This document shows, piece by piece, positions 48,553 through 59,993 of a stretch of 64,000 nucleotides of DNA. The notes below the pieces were generated by a model, which was not told the DNA's origin, did not search any database, and saw only the letters and a program-made list of their open reading frames with translations. Position 1 is the first letter of the stretch; each line of letters begins with the position of its first letter. The stretch is taken from positions 47,754,914 through 47,818,913 of the forward strand of contig NC_016132.3 in the NCBI RefSeq assembly GCF_000005505.3, given 5' to 3'. Position numbers and translations under genes: made by a program. The DNA comes from Brachypodium distachyon (taxonomy: Eukaryota > Streptophyta > Magnoliopsida > Poales > Poaceae).

Positions 48553-49764
48553 GTTTTCTCTGGTGTGATCTGCTACAAGACACCAATGAAGCTGCGAAGA
48601 TCTGGAGATACATAGTTCTTGCTCGTTACATCGTATAGAAACATTGGGACATTGACATGGAAGTCTTCTCCCAAAAAGCTCTACCATGCATTTTTTTTTT
48701 TTGGCTTGTTCATCCTGCTAGTGTTATTTACTATGGTTATCGCAAGTTACACATCAAGCAAAAGTTTTGAAGAAAAAATACTGTTTTCTTTTTGTGCTAA
48801 CTTGTATTATTATGATTTATTTCTCTTGGTGCCAAACTAGTTTTTCCCTTTTGTACCACACAAATTGTGAGCTGATTTGAAAGAAGCATTTTATCAATAT
48901 ATCTGTGGTGCTTCTACCGTACATTACATCATGGTGGGGCCAGAATAGGAAATGACAATAGTTGGAGCTATTTTAAGTTCTGTTATACATGCAAAATCAG
49001 ATTTGATCTTTTGGTCCTTCCTGTCTGATCATACCTTGTAAACGCAGTTTCAGTTTGTTCGTGCCACAAAATCGAGTGGACCATCGTTTCACTGTCCTCT
49101 GTTTTGACATACTACTTCTGTTGATGACCTTGAGCTTAGCCATTCCAAGTCTTCTATCAAGCGTCGGGCCTTATAAATTCTTATTTTTCATTCTTCATAC
49201 TCTTGCAGAAGGGCCAGCTTGTCAGTCATGCTGTGCGTGTCCAAAGTAAAAGCCTGACCTTGGGCTTTTCTCAGGTCAAACTCGCTGGTACGAATGTACG
49301 CCCAGGAGCTGGCAAGGAGAACGCGGCTGCAGCCGGTTCTGCTTCTGCGACGACGAAATTCCTGATTGATGTCAATCATGTGTGCCTGTGGTTTCCTGAT
49401 TGAGCGACGACACACCGTTTTCCTTTCCACATATCGACGTTGTTCTACCACTAATGCTCTCTCAGCAATGGAAGTCCAAAAGGATTTTCAATAACTGAAT
49501 ACATAAACCTTTCGGGTCTGTTAATCTCCTTGCACAACTACAGACAGTTCATCTCTATCCACAACATACCTATGAAACGTAATACACCTCTGAGATGACA
49601 AATCTACATACATAGCCATGTACACTAAAATACACGTAACGTGAAAAACATCAATACTACATGCCATAATCCGTCAGGTCCATAGGGCCGGAGTCCTATA
49701 GGATTGTGTTCATGAATGCAGCGCCCGCGATCGGATGCCCGCGCATGCATGCACAGACACACTC
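48553..49764. other. AP-1 mu 3' UTR and intergenic DNA
   Basis: 3' UTR-like sequence follows the stop. No gene was found before the PMEI stop codon at 49765. Confidence 0.45.
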
Positions 49765-50450
49765 TCAGGGCTGCTTGATGGTGGCAGCCAGGTCGATGCA
49801 GTTGCTGACCAGGCGGGTGACGTGGCGCTGCGTGCCGGGTATGGGCAACTTGAGCTCCGGCCGCTCGTCGAAGATGTCCTGGCAGTCGGTGGAGTAGGTG
49901 CCGGCCGCCGAGAGCTCCGACATGAGGTCGTCTTTCCTGCCGCCGTCCCTGAGCGTGGCCCGCGAGGTCTCCAGCGCGTCCACCAGCGACGCGTAGCTGT
50001 CCTTGCACGACTGCAGCGACGACGACATGGCGTTGCCCATGGCCGCGCCCCCGGCCTTCATCGCCACGTCCAGCCGCATCTCCGCCAGCGCCGCCTTCGC
50101 CGCCGCCACCCGCAGCGCCGCCTCCAGCAGCAGCTGCGGCGTCGTCACCCCCGGCAGCGTCGCCAGCGTGCTGCACAGCGTCTTGTAGTGCACCTGCACG
50201 CGCACGTCACATATACATTTATTCATTTAAGTTAAAAAAAAACAATAGCCTCCACAGTACGTGGGCGTTTGTGGATTTTCATGGGCCCTGTGCTAGTGCA
50301 TACCTGTTGGCATATGGCTATGCAGTCCTCTTGGCTGCTGACGCCGATCAGGCGGCGGCCATTGGAGCGGAAAGCGCGGGCAGCATCGGTGGAGCTCGTG
50401 GACGCCGTCAAGACGGCGGCGAGGATCAGCGCGGCGAGGTGTCGTAACAT
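49765..50450 (-). CDS. Invertase/pectin methylesterase inhibitor (PMEI) family protein
   Basis: A secreted four-helix inhibitor of pectin methylesterase or acid invertase in the cell wall or vacuole. Exon 1 is 50450-50304 and exon 2 is 50193-49765; the 109-bp intron has GT-AG ends. The product is 191 aa. A signal peptide (MLRHLAALILAAVLTAS, cut near 23-25) comes first. The conserved first pair of cysteines lies in CQQVHYKTLC, and the second pair in SCKDSY and TDCQDIF. The intron sits just inside the first pair. Which enzyme it inhibits cannot be told from sequence. A broken duplicate lies 2.4 kb upstream of its start (52788-53306), same strand. Reading on the plus strand gives long frames too, but these are GC-driven shadows. 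Confidence 0.9.
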
Positions 50451-51133
50451 CGGTGTGTCGATTCGTGGAACGTACGAGAGGAGGAGTGTAGGTTCGTGAG
50501 CTAAAGAAGAGAGACGAGGGCCGGAGAGGCGCCTATAAATTAAGATCCTTTTGTGCCTGAGAAGAAACCGGCAAGATGGTAGTGGTGAAGAGCACGGGAC
50601 TGGAGTGCCAGAGAAAGTGGGCCGTAAGTTTTTCCGGGTCAGTGGTTGGTTAGCCTTGGTTGTAGCTGCTTCCGCTCTCAGCCCTTAAAATTGGATTTTG
50701 GGTTTTTACTTGCTGGGAAACAAGTGAAGTCCTTATACCTGGAGTATCTTTTTTTTTCCGGCGAAGTATCCGATCAAAACCACCTCTACGGTGCAAACTG
50801 TGAAAACTCCATCGAAAAGACTTCAAAAAATTCTCACAAAAATCACATATGTTAGAAAAGTGATGTTTTATATATGTGTAAAATTTCAAGTCCAAACCCC
50901 GTTTCGTTTGGTAGCAGCGAAAAAAGACCACTATTCTACATGAATAATGGTCTTTCAGTGTTTGACACTATTCATTGTAAATTTCTCTTTTTAATTCCTT
51001 TCAAATACTTTTGATTTTGAAGTTGAAATTTTGCAGGTTTGTAAAACATCTCACTCCCAACATATGGTATTTTTGTAGAATTTTTTAAAACTTTTAAACA
51101 TGTTTTTTATGAAATTTGCACCGAACGAGGGTT
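50451..51133. other. PMEI promoter and spacer
   Basis: The exon 1 flank (50451-50570) is conserved in the pseudogene copy. The rest is AT-rich. A T tract at 50749 with a possible 6-bp repeat AGTATC is too weak to call a micro-insertion. Confidence 0.4.
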
Positions 51134-52218
51134 TCATCGGATACTTGGCCCATAAACACAACGTTGTAGATACAGAGACGACGAGAGGGGCGTGGAGGAC
51201 TGGAGGGGCGGAAGCCAAGTCAAAAACGAGTGCACTATCAGACCTTGGAGGTGCGCCTCGGCCTCGAGCGGCGGGAGGAGTCGGCGGTCCACGAGGAGGC
51301 AATCCAATGGAGGGCGGGGGATTGACACGATCTGCTCCTGCAGCTTGCCGTCCGTCATCTGCGCGATCTCCCGCCGCAGACCATCGTTCGACAACTCAGT
51401 CCTTATCCACTTCCCCTTCGATTTTCCCTTCCCCTCCGCCGCAGCAGATGGGGTTGGGGAGGCGGCGCGCGCATCGATGCGCCCAAACCGCACCTCGGCC
51501 TCGAACAGCGGCAGGAGTCGGCGGTAGCGGCGGCGGTCCACGGGGACGCAATCCAATGGAGGGCGCGGGATTGACGCTATCTGCTCCCGTAGCTCGCCGT
51601 CCGTCATCTGCGCAATCTTCTGCCGCAGACCGTAGTCTGACAGCCCATCATCGAATGCCATCTCCCTCCTCCTCATCCACTTCCCCTTCGCCTGTCCCTT
51701 CCCCTCCGACGCAGCCGATGGGATTGGGGAAGCGGCGCGCACATCGATCAGCCGGAACCGCACCTCGGCCTCGAGCAGCGGCAGGAGTCGGCGGTAGTGG
51801 TAGCGCTCCACGAGGAGGCAATGCAATTGAGGGCGGGGGATTGACGCGATCTGCTCCTGCAGCTCGCCGTCCGTTATCTGCGCTATCTCCCGCCGCAGAC
51901 CGTTGTCGGACAGCCCATCGTCGAACGCCACCTCCCTCCTTCTCAGCCACTTCCCCTTCGCCTTTCCCTTCCTCTCCGCCGCAGCCGATGGGGTTGGGGA
52001 GACGGCGAAGGATACTTCGATCCAGTCGATATCGATGCGGCCGCCGCCGTTGTTCGGCGCGGTGGGGAGACCGGGGAGGTTGGAGAGGGTTGGGGTTTTT
52101 GGGTTGGCGAGAGGGAAATGGATTTTGGGCTTGGGGAACCAGAGATTCTGGGGGAGCGAGGCGCCTCCGCCCCTGGCTGCGGCCCGCGGAGGAGATTCGC
52201 GGCTCTTGGAATTACTCC
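51134..52218 (-). CDS. Unknown tandem-repeat reading frame (three ~90-aa units), no in-frame ATG at its start
   Basis: On the minus strand a frame stays open from after a TAA at about 52219 to a stop near 51134, roughly 360 codons. The first part (GGGASLPQNLWFPKPKIHF, later NLPGLPTAPNN) resembles a low-complexity leader or transit peptide. Then come three units of about 90 aa with the core FDDGLSD.GLR..IAQ.TDG and LLPLLEAEVRF, ending in SPTPSAAAEGKGK.KGKW. On the DNA the same blocks recur at spacings of 272 and 270 bp (CCACTTCCCC at about 51405, 51677 and 51947). The first Met in frame is well inside the repeats, so the 5' exon may be elsewhere or lost. CAAG|GTCTGA near 51236-51245 may be a splice donor. 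I do not recognise the family. Confidence 0.45.
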
Positions 52219-52787
52219 GAGAGTTGAGGAGTTGATGTTAACTTCCGGACTACCCCGAGGCCTTTAAAAAAAACGAAAATCATATTTTTCAAGTTTCGAA
52301 AAAATCTGCAAAAAACTAGGGTAAATATAAGTGTATTCTAGATACCCTTACATTTTTTTTCAAAAGATAGTACATTGATTTGCGCTCTGTGCAAAAATCA
52401 CAAATTTGTAGATTTAAAAGAGTAAAGTGCTAGTCTATTTGATGAAGTGAGTGTCTAGATTCAGTCGAAGTGTTGCCATGTGCTCTGTAGTTTTTTAAAA
52501 CTCTGAACTTGCGTGTCTAGATTCAAGTCTGTTTTTGTTTGCTTTCAGCATCTCTGCAACATACAAACGTATCAACACTGCATCGTTTTAGTTTCTGTTT
52601 TGGCATTGCGACATGCTTAGTTTTCCAATTTACTTCGAGCCATCCTTTGTCGTGTGCTTTGTTTCAAATCGTATGTAGCTTGACGAGGTATATGATTTTT
52701 TTAATTCCAATAATCTAAGAGGTACAAAAGTTAAATAAGCATTGCAGTTAACATTTTTCTTTGCGATTCATTTCCATTTGTACTATC

Positions 52788-53306
52788 TTATTGCCACGTC
52801 CAGCCGCATCTCCACCAGCACCACCTCTAGCAGCACTGGTGGCGTCGTCACCACCGGCAGCGTCGCCAGCGTGCTGCACAGTGTCTTGTAGTGCACTTGC
52901 AGACATGACATATGCTCTCTCTGATTTTAAATTCTTGACTCAAATTTGTCTAAATATGGATGTATCTGTTCTTAAAAAACATTAAATACATGTAATATTT
53001 CGACAACAATTTAGCATCGGAGGAAGTACATTAATTTAAGGAAAAAACAATAGCCTCCACGGTACGTGGACATTTGTGGGTTTTCATGGACTTGTGTGCT
53101 ACTACATGCCCGTTGGCATATGGCTATGCAGTCCTCTTGGCTGCTGATGCCGGTCAGGCGACAGCCATTACAACGGAAAGTGCGGGCAGTATTGGTGGAG
53201 CCCGTGGATAACATCTATGGGTCGATGGGCAGATTCGTGAGCTAAAGAAGAGAGACAGAAGAGAGACGAGGGTCGGAGAGGTGCCTAAGATCCTTTTGTG
53301 CCTGAG
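52788..53306 (-). pseudogene. Duplicated PMEI pseudogene
   Basis: It aligns with 50062-50570 of the intact PMEI gene. Exon 1 homology includes SSQEDCIAICQ and the exon 2 start is preserved (GTAGTGCAC on plus). The region coding the signal peptide and the start codon is deleted, leaving the upstream GATTCGTGAGCTAAAGAAGA block joined close to codon 25. Only about 110 bp of exon 2 remain, with an internal gap. A Stowaway MITE has inserted in its intron. It is non-coding. Confidence 0.88.
52913..53026. mobile_element. Stowaway MITE in the intron of the PMEI pseudogene
   Basis: The termini are degraded (TGCTCTCTCTGATTTTAAAT and TTAGCATCGGAGGAAG) and flanked by TA at 52911-52912 and 53027-53028. 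The intact paralog carries the undisturbed site with a single TA (CACATATACATTT), so this insertion followed the duplication. Confidence 0.85.
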
Positions 53307-55681
53307 GGCTCATTCGGTTTAAAAGAAAGCAAAACATAGAAAAAGTGGAAAACATAGGATTGTGATAGGATGGCAATTGCCATTCTAAGGAATTGTCTTT
53401 ATTTCATTCCTATGGAAAAAAGAGGTTGGACTAATGTTCATTTTTCTTAAAAAAACATAGGAAACCAATATTATTCCTGAGGAACCATTTTGCCAGTTTC
53501 CTACAAAATGAATGCATAACCGGCAATATGGAACGGAGGGAGTACTAATTAACATCATGAGCGAATAATTGGGTAGAGAACCAAACATCTAATTAACATC
53601 ATGAGTGACTAATTGGGTAGAGAACCAAACATCTACTAATCAAATATCGCTCAGCTCACAAATTAAGAAAACGACTCGCTCAAAATCTAAACTTTAATCA
53701 GAGTAAAGATGGAAAATAATAGTGTAAAATCATAATCTCACATTATCATTTATTATCATGAAAATTCAACCTTTAATGACCTTTTGTTTGTCATTCAGGC
53801 CCGAATCGGGTAGTTTCAGACTGGGCAAGCAAAAACGAGCTTATTTCGGCTATAGAGGCTGACGTGTGGGCCCCACCAGTCAGATTTGTGATTAACATGC
53901 TTGATTTCCAAAATTATGGATTTGTCACAACCGATTAGCACAAAATATGTAATTATGTGATAAATTTTTCAAAAATTATGGTTTTCTGATAACCAAGTTC
54001 CAAAAGTAAGGGTTCCGTGATAAAATAAATTAAAAAAAAGAGTCCGGCGCATCGCTGTGCCATGAAGTGGGAGTAGTTGACGTGGGTAAAAACTTGAACG
54101 AACTCGTGGAGAAGATGGGCGGAGGAAATCTTGTTCGTAAGCGCCGTGAGATTAACATTGTTGTGCCAGTACCTTTTTCGTGCAGCTCGGAATTATTCTT
54201 CGCCAACCAATGGGCATTGTTAATACGATCAGGAGGATAACTATATCGATTTAACAGCCTGTCACACACTTAATTATGTAAAGTATTAATAAGACACCAT
54301 AAATACTTGAAGCCTAGCCGCCCGCCCAGCCCATCGATCGATCAATATCATATCAAAGTCGTTGCTCAACTTGACACATACCGAGTATGAATAATGTTGA
54401 AACGGAATCTTGAATCTTCAAAGGCCGAGGGAACCAATGCATGCTTTGGGAACTTTTGGTGGGCATAGCCGTGATGCAAGTCAGAGCTAGGGATTGGTGG
54501 CCTGGTGGGAAACTATTTCAATTGGGGCTCTCATTGGGGCACCGAGTTGCCACATTCACCGGTTGGGGTCGCCGGTATGTCGGAGTTGAAGGCCACCCCG
54601 TCCCCGTCAGGTCCGTGAAGTAACATCCAATTAGATCCATGGGAGACTTTTGAGTTTTGACAACTTGGCAAGAGCCGTTCATGTCGCCATCTAGCCTAGC
54701 CTACCAGTATGAATCGCATGTACAAGAGAAAAACCAATTAACCTGCACGCGGCTAGGAAATATCCGGCCTGAACCAATTTCCATCCTACCGAGTTGCTAC
54801 TTTTGACAATGTGGTACTCCTGGTAAAGAAAACTCATTCTGCAGCAAATACGTCCGTAGAACATGCCATGGTTCTAGTGGTTTGTTCTGCGTGGTTAATC
54901 AGGCACCCTCCATGTATTGTGATACGGGCCCTTGCGAGACCATGGCGGATGCCCTTGGATCAGTTGACTTCCGTACAGGCCGGGAATCAGAATGCTCTGA
55001 ATCTAGACTACAGAGCACATTAGTGCCGGGAAGCAGAAAAGCAGAGCCTTGGAGGAACTGACGGAAGATCCCAAAGTCGAGAGCAAGAACTTTCCGTGCT
55101 CCACGAACGGCGTGGGTGACACAAGCTCACGTACTGTAGGAGAACCGAGGAGAGGAATCCTACTTGGATTGCCAACTTTAAAAAAAAATTGACAGCGTAC
55201 TTGGATCTCCAACTTGGTGACGCGCCAACTAGCAAAAGAGGATTTGGTACATCGATGTTACGGAAGCTGTCTTGTCCTTTTTCTTCTTTTGTTAAAGAGT
55301 GGCATCACTGAATCTCATAAGAAGTACTGGAATTTGATACAATTGTATTGGTTCTGCACTCCTTCCCACTTGTTTATTCCAAGCAAACCCAAGTCAATGA
55401 TTCTACGATAGGATTCCTAGGACATACTGTATAATTTTCAGCAAAGGTTGTTTATCGTACGACAGTGGGAGTAAGATATGTTAGGTGTGATGTCACACCT
55501 AATCAAATTAATAGGAGTTGTTGCCATTGTTCAAGGAAAACCCTATACAGAAGAGAACATGTTCGCCTCTGTATCTAGAAATGCACACAACCTCATAAAG
55601 TCATCAGGTTTGTTGGTGCAGAAAAAAAATCAATTAATATGTAACGGAGGAAGTAACAAACATGATACATCCGCGGGAATC
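53307..55681. other. AT-rich intergenic DNA
   Basis: A MITE half-end (GGAACGGAGGGAGTAC) lies at 53531-53546. A 45-bp near-duplicate block (CTAATTAACATCATGAG... GGGTAGAGAACCAAACATCT) lies near 53545-53635. A direct repeat TACTTGGAT..CCAACTT near 55160 and 55198 flanks an A tract in an orientation that does not fit a poly-A tail. No gene is seen. Confidence 0.4.
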
Positions 55682-56295
55682 AGCAGTTACGGAGCCACTT
55701 ACCGGTTTCAACCCTTGCCGGCTTCAAACTCAGATGCAGCTTGGAGTCTTTCGTCGTCTCAACCTGATACTCCAGTTCTTGCAGGTTTAGGCATCTTCAT
55801 AGACTCACTGGCTCCCTGTACCAGATGGACAGCGCAGATACAGGCCTCGTCTGCACCCGTTTCTTGTGCCCTCCAAGCAGAAGCAATGGGAGCACTCTTG
55901 GCGGCTCTTCTTCTCGCAGGTCTTCAGGTAGACATCCACGTTCTTGCTTCGGCTTGCAGCACAACAGCAGCAAAGATATCTACAATGCACCAGGACATTG
56001 GAACATCAGAATCCAAGTCGATCAAATTCTAAATATTCATGACATGCTGAAGACTAAGATAATCTTTACTCCCAGGGACAACAATGCAGTAGCTCATCAG
56101 CTAGCCTGCAAAGTTAGGAAATTCTCACGATGTTCTACAATCTACTCTTGTATCAACAGCTCTCATAGAGGTTCTCTTTGCCCTTTAATTCAACTATGTA
56201 AACATCCTAGCCTAAGCGCTTTTAGGCTAACCTCTGTACTGTGCTGTTGATCAATAAATTCCCCCTTTACAAAAAAAAAAAGTAGTTACGGAGCC
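55682..56295 (+). mobile_element. Severely 5'-truncated LINE (RNase H end) with 15-bp TSD
   Basis: TSDs AGCAGTTACGGAGCC (55682-55696) and AGTAGTTACGGAGCC (56281-56295) differ at one base. The 584-bp body encodes a broken RNase H-like domain (CALQAEAMGALLAALLLAG, later IHDMLKTKIIFTPRDNNAVA and HQLACKVRKF in another frame). It ends with AATAAA (56253-56258) and an A11 tail. It resembles the RVT_3/RNase H end of plant L1-type LINEs. Confidence 0.9.
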
Positions 56296-57921
56296 TATTG
56301 CTAACCAGCACCCATACATCACTCCTTGGTAATAAGCTCAGTGTGTGGTTCCCCGCCATCATATGCGCTTGATATTCCCCTCACTTTTTACATATAGTAA
56401 CTTCTAAAATGGGGCATCAATTTTTGGTGGATAAATAATTAATCAATGCTTGTGATTAGTACTATTTACAAATAAGAATTTTCAAGTCGACTTGGAAATA
56501 GGCACTTCCATGCATTGTTGTTCCACGGATTCATGTAATAACCTCATCATCTCTAATTTGACGAGACAACTTTTATCTGCTCTCCCATCCATTCTCGGCA
56601 CTGATCTAAAGATCAGATCAAGTTGGTGGCAGTCCATTCACCCTCATCGACTTTTAGTTCAAGAAATAATAACCGCAATTAGCATACCATTTCTGTAGTA
56701 CACAAACACAAAATAGAAAAGGCTAGTATCTGATTAATTTTGCACTTGGCAAGTTGGCATTACTCCATGTGCACTCCCGTAACCTTTTCTCCACATTTTA
56801 ATCCAGTTACCTTCCGTATACTGTGACAAGCACAATCTTCAGTACAGTGCAAGAAGACAAACGTCTTAGTACTCCACGTTTCACGTTTGTTCTCTGCATG
56901 ACAAGATGACGTGCAATAATTTCGACAGCAGACGCCATGTTGTTTTGCATCCCATGAGTATACAAAAATCTTGTCAATTGGATATGTACGAATGGAGCGT
57001 TATATGTTTGTCATACGTATGCCAGGGTTGGTGATTTTCGATTTTCATCTTGTTTGTCAGGTTGCATCTGTGTACCTGGACTGAGTTCTATGTAAATCCA
57101 AAACCTGAATGTTTCCTAGCTATTTGTCCGTCCGTGCAACCCGTGTCAAAAAGGAGGATCTTCAATCATTCGGGGGAATATTACTATTTCATATTCCTGC
57201 CGAATACTCCGAATGATTTTTAATTCGTCTTTGGAAACAAGAAATATGGTGCTGTCGTTTGTCTGTATCTTAGTTGTGATTGGTCCTTGACGCCGCACCA
57301 TGATCTTTATCAAACGTAAAGCTGTGACAGGTCAACCAATGAAGATACTATCCTAAAGAACCAAGCTCTTTCGAAACTCTTGTTTCCAAGGGGAGAAGAG
57401 GGAAGTAGTAGCAAGTTTCAAAAACAGAGTAATGCTGCAGGCAACGGGGAACCAAACAAAAACATGGATGCTTCCTATACGGCGGCACTTGAGCTTGTTG
57501 CGATGTCCAGGGAACACACGCCGAAATCGTTGAAACCAGACATCTCCGATCTCCGATCGTCACTGAGGCAGTTCCACTCCCCGAGGAACTAAACTGAGGC
57601 TGCCTCCAAAGTCAGAGGTTACACACAAAATCCAAGCCCTCCCTTTCCCTCAAAATCCAAGCACGCCCTTTGCAGCGACACCTCACCAAGACAAGACACC
57701 AATACTGTACCATCATCAGCTCGCCAACAAAACCCCGCATCGGCCTCGGAGAACAGCAGCGGCACGGGCACTCCGCTGGGTTGCCGGCCGGCCTTCCACT
57801 GACCCCGTAAGATCACCAGCTGAAATCTTTATTCCTCCCCTGCTGCCCTCTCACCGTTCCGAACCGTCGGGGGCTAGCCGCGCCCAGATCGAACGCCGCG
57901 CCGCGCGCTTCCGCTGCACAC
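56296..57921. other. Intergenic DNA and NRT2 promoter
   Basis: No gene. The last ~300 bp become GC-rich and lead to the NRT2 TATA box. Confidence 0.45.
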
Positions 57922-58066
57922 TATATAAACTCATCGCCCCGGCTGAGGTTGTACTACTGGCACGTAGGAGCCGGAGCCCATACATCCATCATCCTCAGCC
58001 GGCTGAGGTTGTACACTTGTACTACTGGCCAACACGGCAGTTGCAGCAAGGGATCGAGCAAGTGAG
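57922..58066 (+). promoter_or_regulatory. NRT2 core promoter and repeated 5' leader
   Basis: TATATAA lies at about 57922-57928, 140 bp before the ATG. The leader holds a direct repeat: CCGGCTGAGGTTGTAC at 57939-57954 and 57999-58014, each followed by TACTGGC, with 8 extra bases in the second copy. The second copy overlaps the perfect 16-bp palindrome CCTCAGCCGGCTGAGG (57994-58009). Confidence 0.7.
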
Positions 58067-59614
58067 ATGGGGGGGGAGTCGAAGCCGGCGGCGATGGATG
58101 TGGAGGCGCCGTCCAAGGCCAAGTTCAGGATCCCCGTGGACTCCGACAACAAGGCGACGGAGTTCTGGCTCTTCTCCTTCGCGCGGCCGCACATGAGCGC
58201 GTTCCACCTGTCGTGGTTCTCCTTCTTCTGCTGCTTCGTGTCCACCTTCGCGGCGCCGCCGCTGCTGCCGCTCATCCGGGACAATCTGGGGCTCACGGCC
58301 AAGGACATCGGCAACGCCGGGATCGCGTCGGTGTCGGGCGCCGTGTTCGCGCGTCTCGCCATGGGCACGGCCTGCGACCTGGTCGGCCCCCGCCTGGCGT
58401 CCGCGGCCATCATACTGCTCACCACCCCGGCGGTGTACTGCTCGGCCATCATCGACTCGGCGTCGTCGTTCCTGCTCGTGCGCTTCTTCACGGGCTTCTC
58501 CCTGGCCTCCTTCGTGTCCACGCAGTTCTGGATGAGCTCCATGTTCTCCTCGCCCAAGGTGGGTCTGGCCAACGGCGTGGCCGGGGGCTGGGGCAACCTC
58601 GGCGGCGGCGCCGTGCAGCTGATCATGCCGCTGGTGTTCGAGGTCGTGCGCAAGATCGGGAGCACGCGGTTCACGGCGTGGCGCGTGGCCTTCTTCATCC
58701 CGGGCGTCATGCAGACGTTCTCGGCCATCGCCGTGCTGGCGTTCGGGCAGGACATGCCGGACGGCAACTACCACAAGCTGCACAAGACCGGGGAGATGCA
58801 CAGGGACAGCTTCCGCAACGTGCTGCGCCACGCGGTCACCAACTACCGCGCCTGGATCCTGGCGCTCACCTACGGCTACTGCTTCGGCGTGGAGCTCGCC
58901 GTGGACAACATCGTGGCGCAGTACTTCTACGACCGCTTCGGCGTCAACCTCCACACGGCGGGGCTCATCGCCGCCAGCTTCGGGATGGCCAACATCGTCT
59001 CGCGCCCGGGCGGCGGGCTCATGTCCGACTGGCTCTCGGCCCGGTTCGGCATGCGCGGCAGGCTGTGGGGCCTGTGGGTCGTGCAGACCATCGGCGGCGT
59101 CCTCTGCGTGGTGCTCGGCGTGGTGGACTACTCCTTCGGCGCGTCCGTGGCAGTCATGATACTCTTCTCCCTGTTCGTGCAGGCCGCGTGCGGGCTCACC
59201 TTCGGCATCGTGCCGTTCGTGTCGCGGAGGTCGCTGGGGCTCATCTCTGGCATGACCGGCGGCGGGGGAAATGTGGGCGCCGTGCTGACGCAGGTCATCT
59301 TCTTCCACGGGTCCAGGTACAAGACGGAGACGGGGATCATGTACATGGGGGTCATGATCATCGCGTGCACGCTGCCCATCACGCTCATCTACTTCCCGCA
59401 GTGGGGCGGCATGTTCACCGGGCCGCGGCCGGGGGCCACGGCGGAGGAGTATTACAGCTCGGAGTGGACCGAGGAGGAGCGGAAGAAAGGGTACAACGCC
59501 GCGACAGAGCGTTTCGCGGAGAACAGCCTGCGCGAGGGAGGGCGGAGGGCCGCGTCGGGCAGCCAGTCCAAGCATACCGTCCCCGTGGACGGATCACCGC
59601 CGGCCGACGTGTGA
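58067..59614 (+). CDS. NRT2: High-affinity nitrate transporter, NRT2 family
   Basis: A plasma-membrane proton/nitrate symporter of the major facilitator superfamily that takes up nitrate at low concentration, usually with the partner NAR2/NRT3. It is a single 515-aa exon; grass NRT2.1-type genes are usually intronless and about 507-535 aa. Two nitrate-signature stretches are visible: AGGWGNLGGGAVQL and GMTGGGGNVGAVLTQVIFF. The MFS motif FARLAMGTACDLVGPR lies between helices 2 and 3. About 12 hydrophobic helices are present. The N-terminus (MDVEAPSKAKFRIPVDSDNK) and the C-terminal tail starting GPRPGATAEEYYSSEWTEEE are typical of cytosolic ends of this family. The start used is the first ATG (MGGESKPAAM); a second Met at residue 10 is possible. 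High GC makes long frames open on other strands; these are shadows. Expression is presumably nitrate-inducible in roots, but that is known of the family, not read here. Confidence 0.96.
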   Translation: MGGESKPAAMDVEAPSKAKFRIPVDSDNKATEFWLFSFARPHMSAFHLSWFSFFCCFVSTFAAPPLLPLIRDNLGLTAKDIGNAGIASVSGAVFARLAMGTACDLVGPRLASAAIILLTTPAVYCSAIIDSASSFLLVRFFTGFSLASFVSTQFWMSSMFSSPKVGLANGVAGGWGNLGGGAVQLIMPLVFEVVRKIGSTRFTAWRVAFFIPGVMQTFSAIAVLAFGQDMPDGNYHKLHKTGEMHRDSFRNVLRHAVTNYRAWILALTYGYCFGVELAVDNIVAQYFYDRFGVNLHTAGLIAASFGMANIVSRPGGGLMSDWLSARFGMRGRLWGLWVVQTIGGVLCVVLGVVDYSFGASVAVMILFSLFVQAACGLTFGIVPFVSRRSLGLISGMTGGGGNVGAVLTQVIFFHGSRYKTETGIMYMGVMIIACTLPITLIYFPQWGGMFTGPRPGATAEEYYSSEWTEEERKKGYNAATERFAENSLREGGRRAASGSQSKHTVPVDGSPPADV

Positions 59615-59993
59615 AGAAAATCCCATAGACCATAGTGTACGTTTCGTATGTCTCGCGTCTATAACGAGTCATACGGTCGCCACGGTCGCCGGTCTGGTTA
59701 CGTGCGTTGGCTTTTTTATGTGTTGTACCTTTTGGCTTTTGGTGCTCCTTTGTCTTGTTGCTGTAAAAGGTTGTCAAATACTCCACTTTTCTTTTCCGCA
59801 GACGTGAAATACTTCTGTAGGTGTACGTCACTGAAAGGAAACTGTTCATATGGCATCCACATACAAAACCATGTTTTCTTATATTGCTAGTATATTCGTT
59901 TTTCTTATTTCGACGAAACTAGCATTCCGCGTCTATTATTATTCGTAAGATACTTCCGATCGAAAATGTTCTAACTTTATGACCTAATTTATA

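Noticed and set aside
51100..52227. 375-codon plus-strand frame across the tandem repeats
   Set aside because: Pro/Arg/Ser-rich translation. The minus frame has conserved acidic/hydrophobic blocks in each unit, so the plus frame is open because the unit length is a multiple of three.
55160..55215. A tract between direct repeats TACTTGGAT..CCAACTT, like the micro-insertions
   Set aside because: The A tract follows the left repeat, the wrong side for a poly-A tail, and the repeats have two mismatches.
58022..59628. Frames of 471 (+) and 517 (-) codons overlapping the nitrate transporter
   Set aside because: Arg/Gly/His-rich translations typical of off-frame reading of a GC-rich gene. The NRT2 frame has all family motifs.
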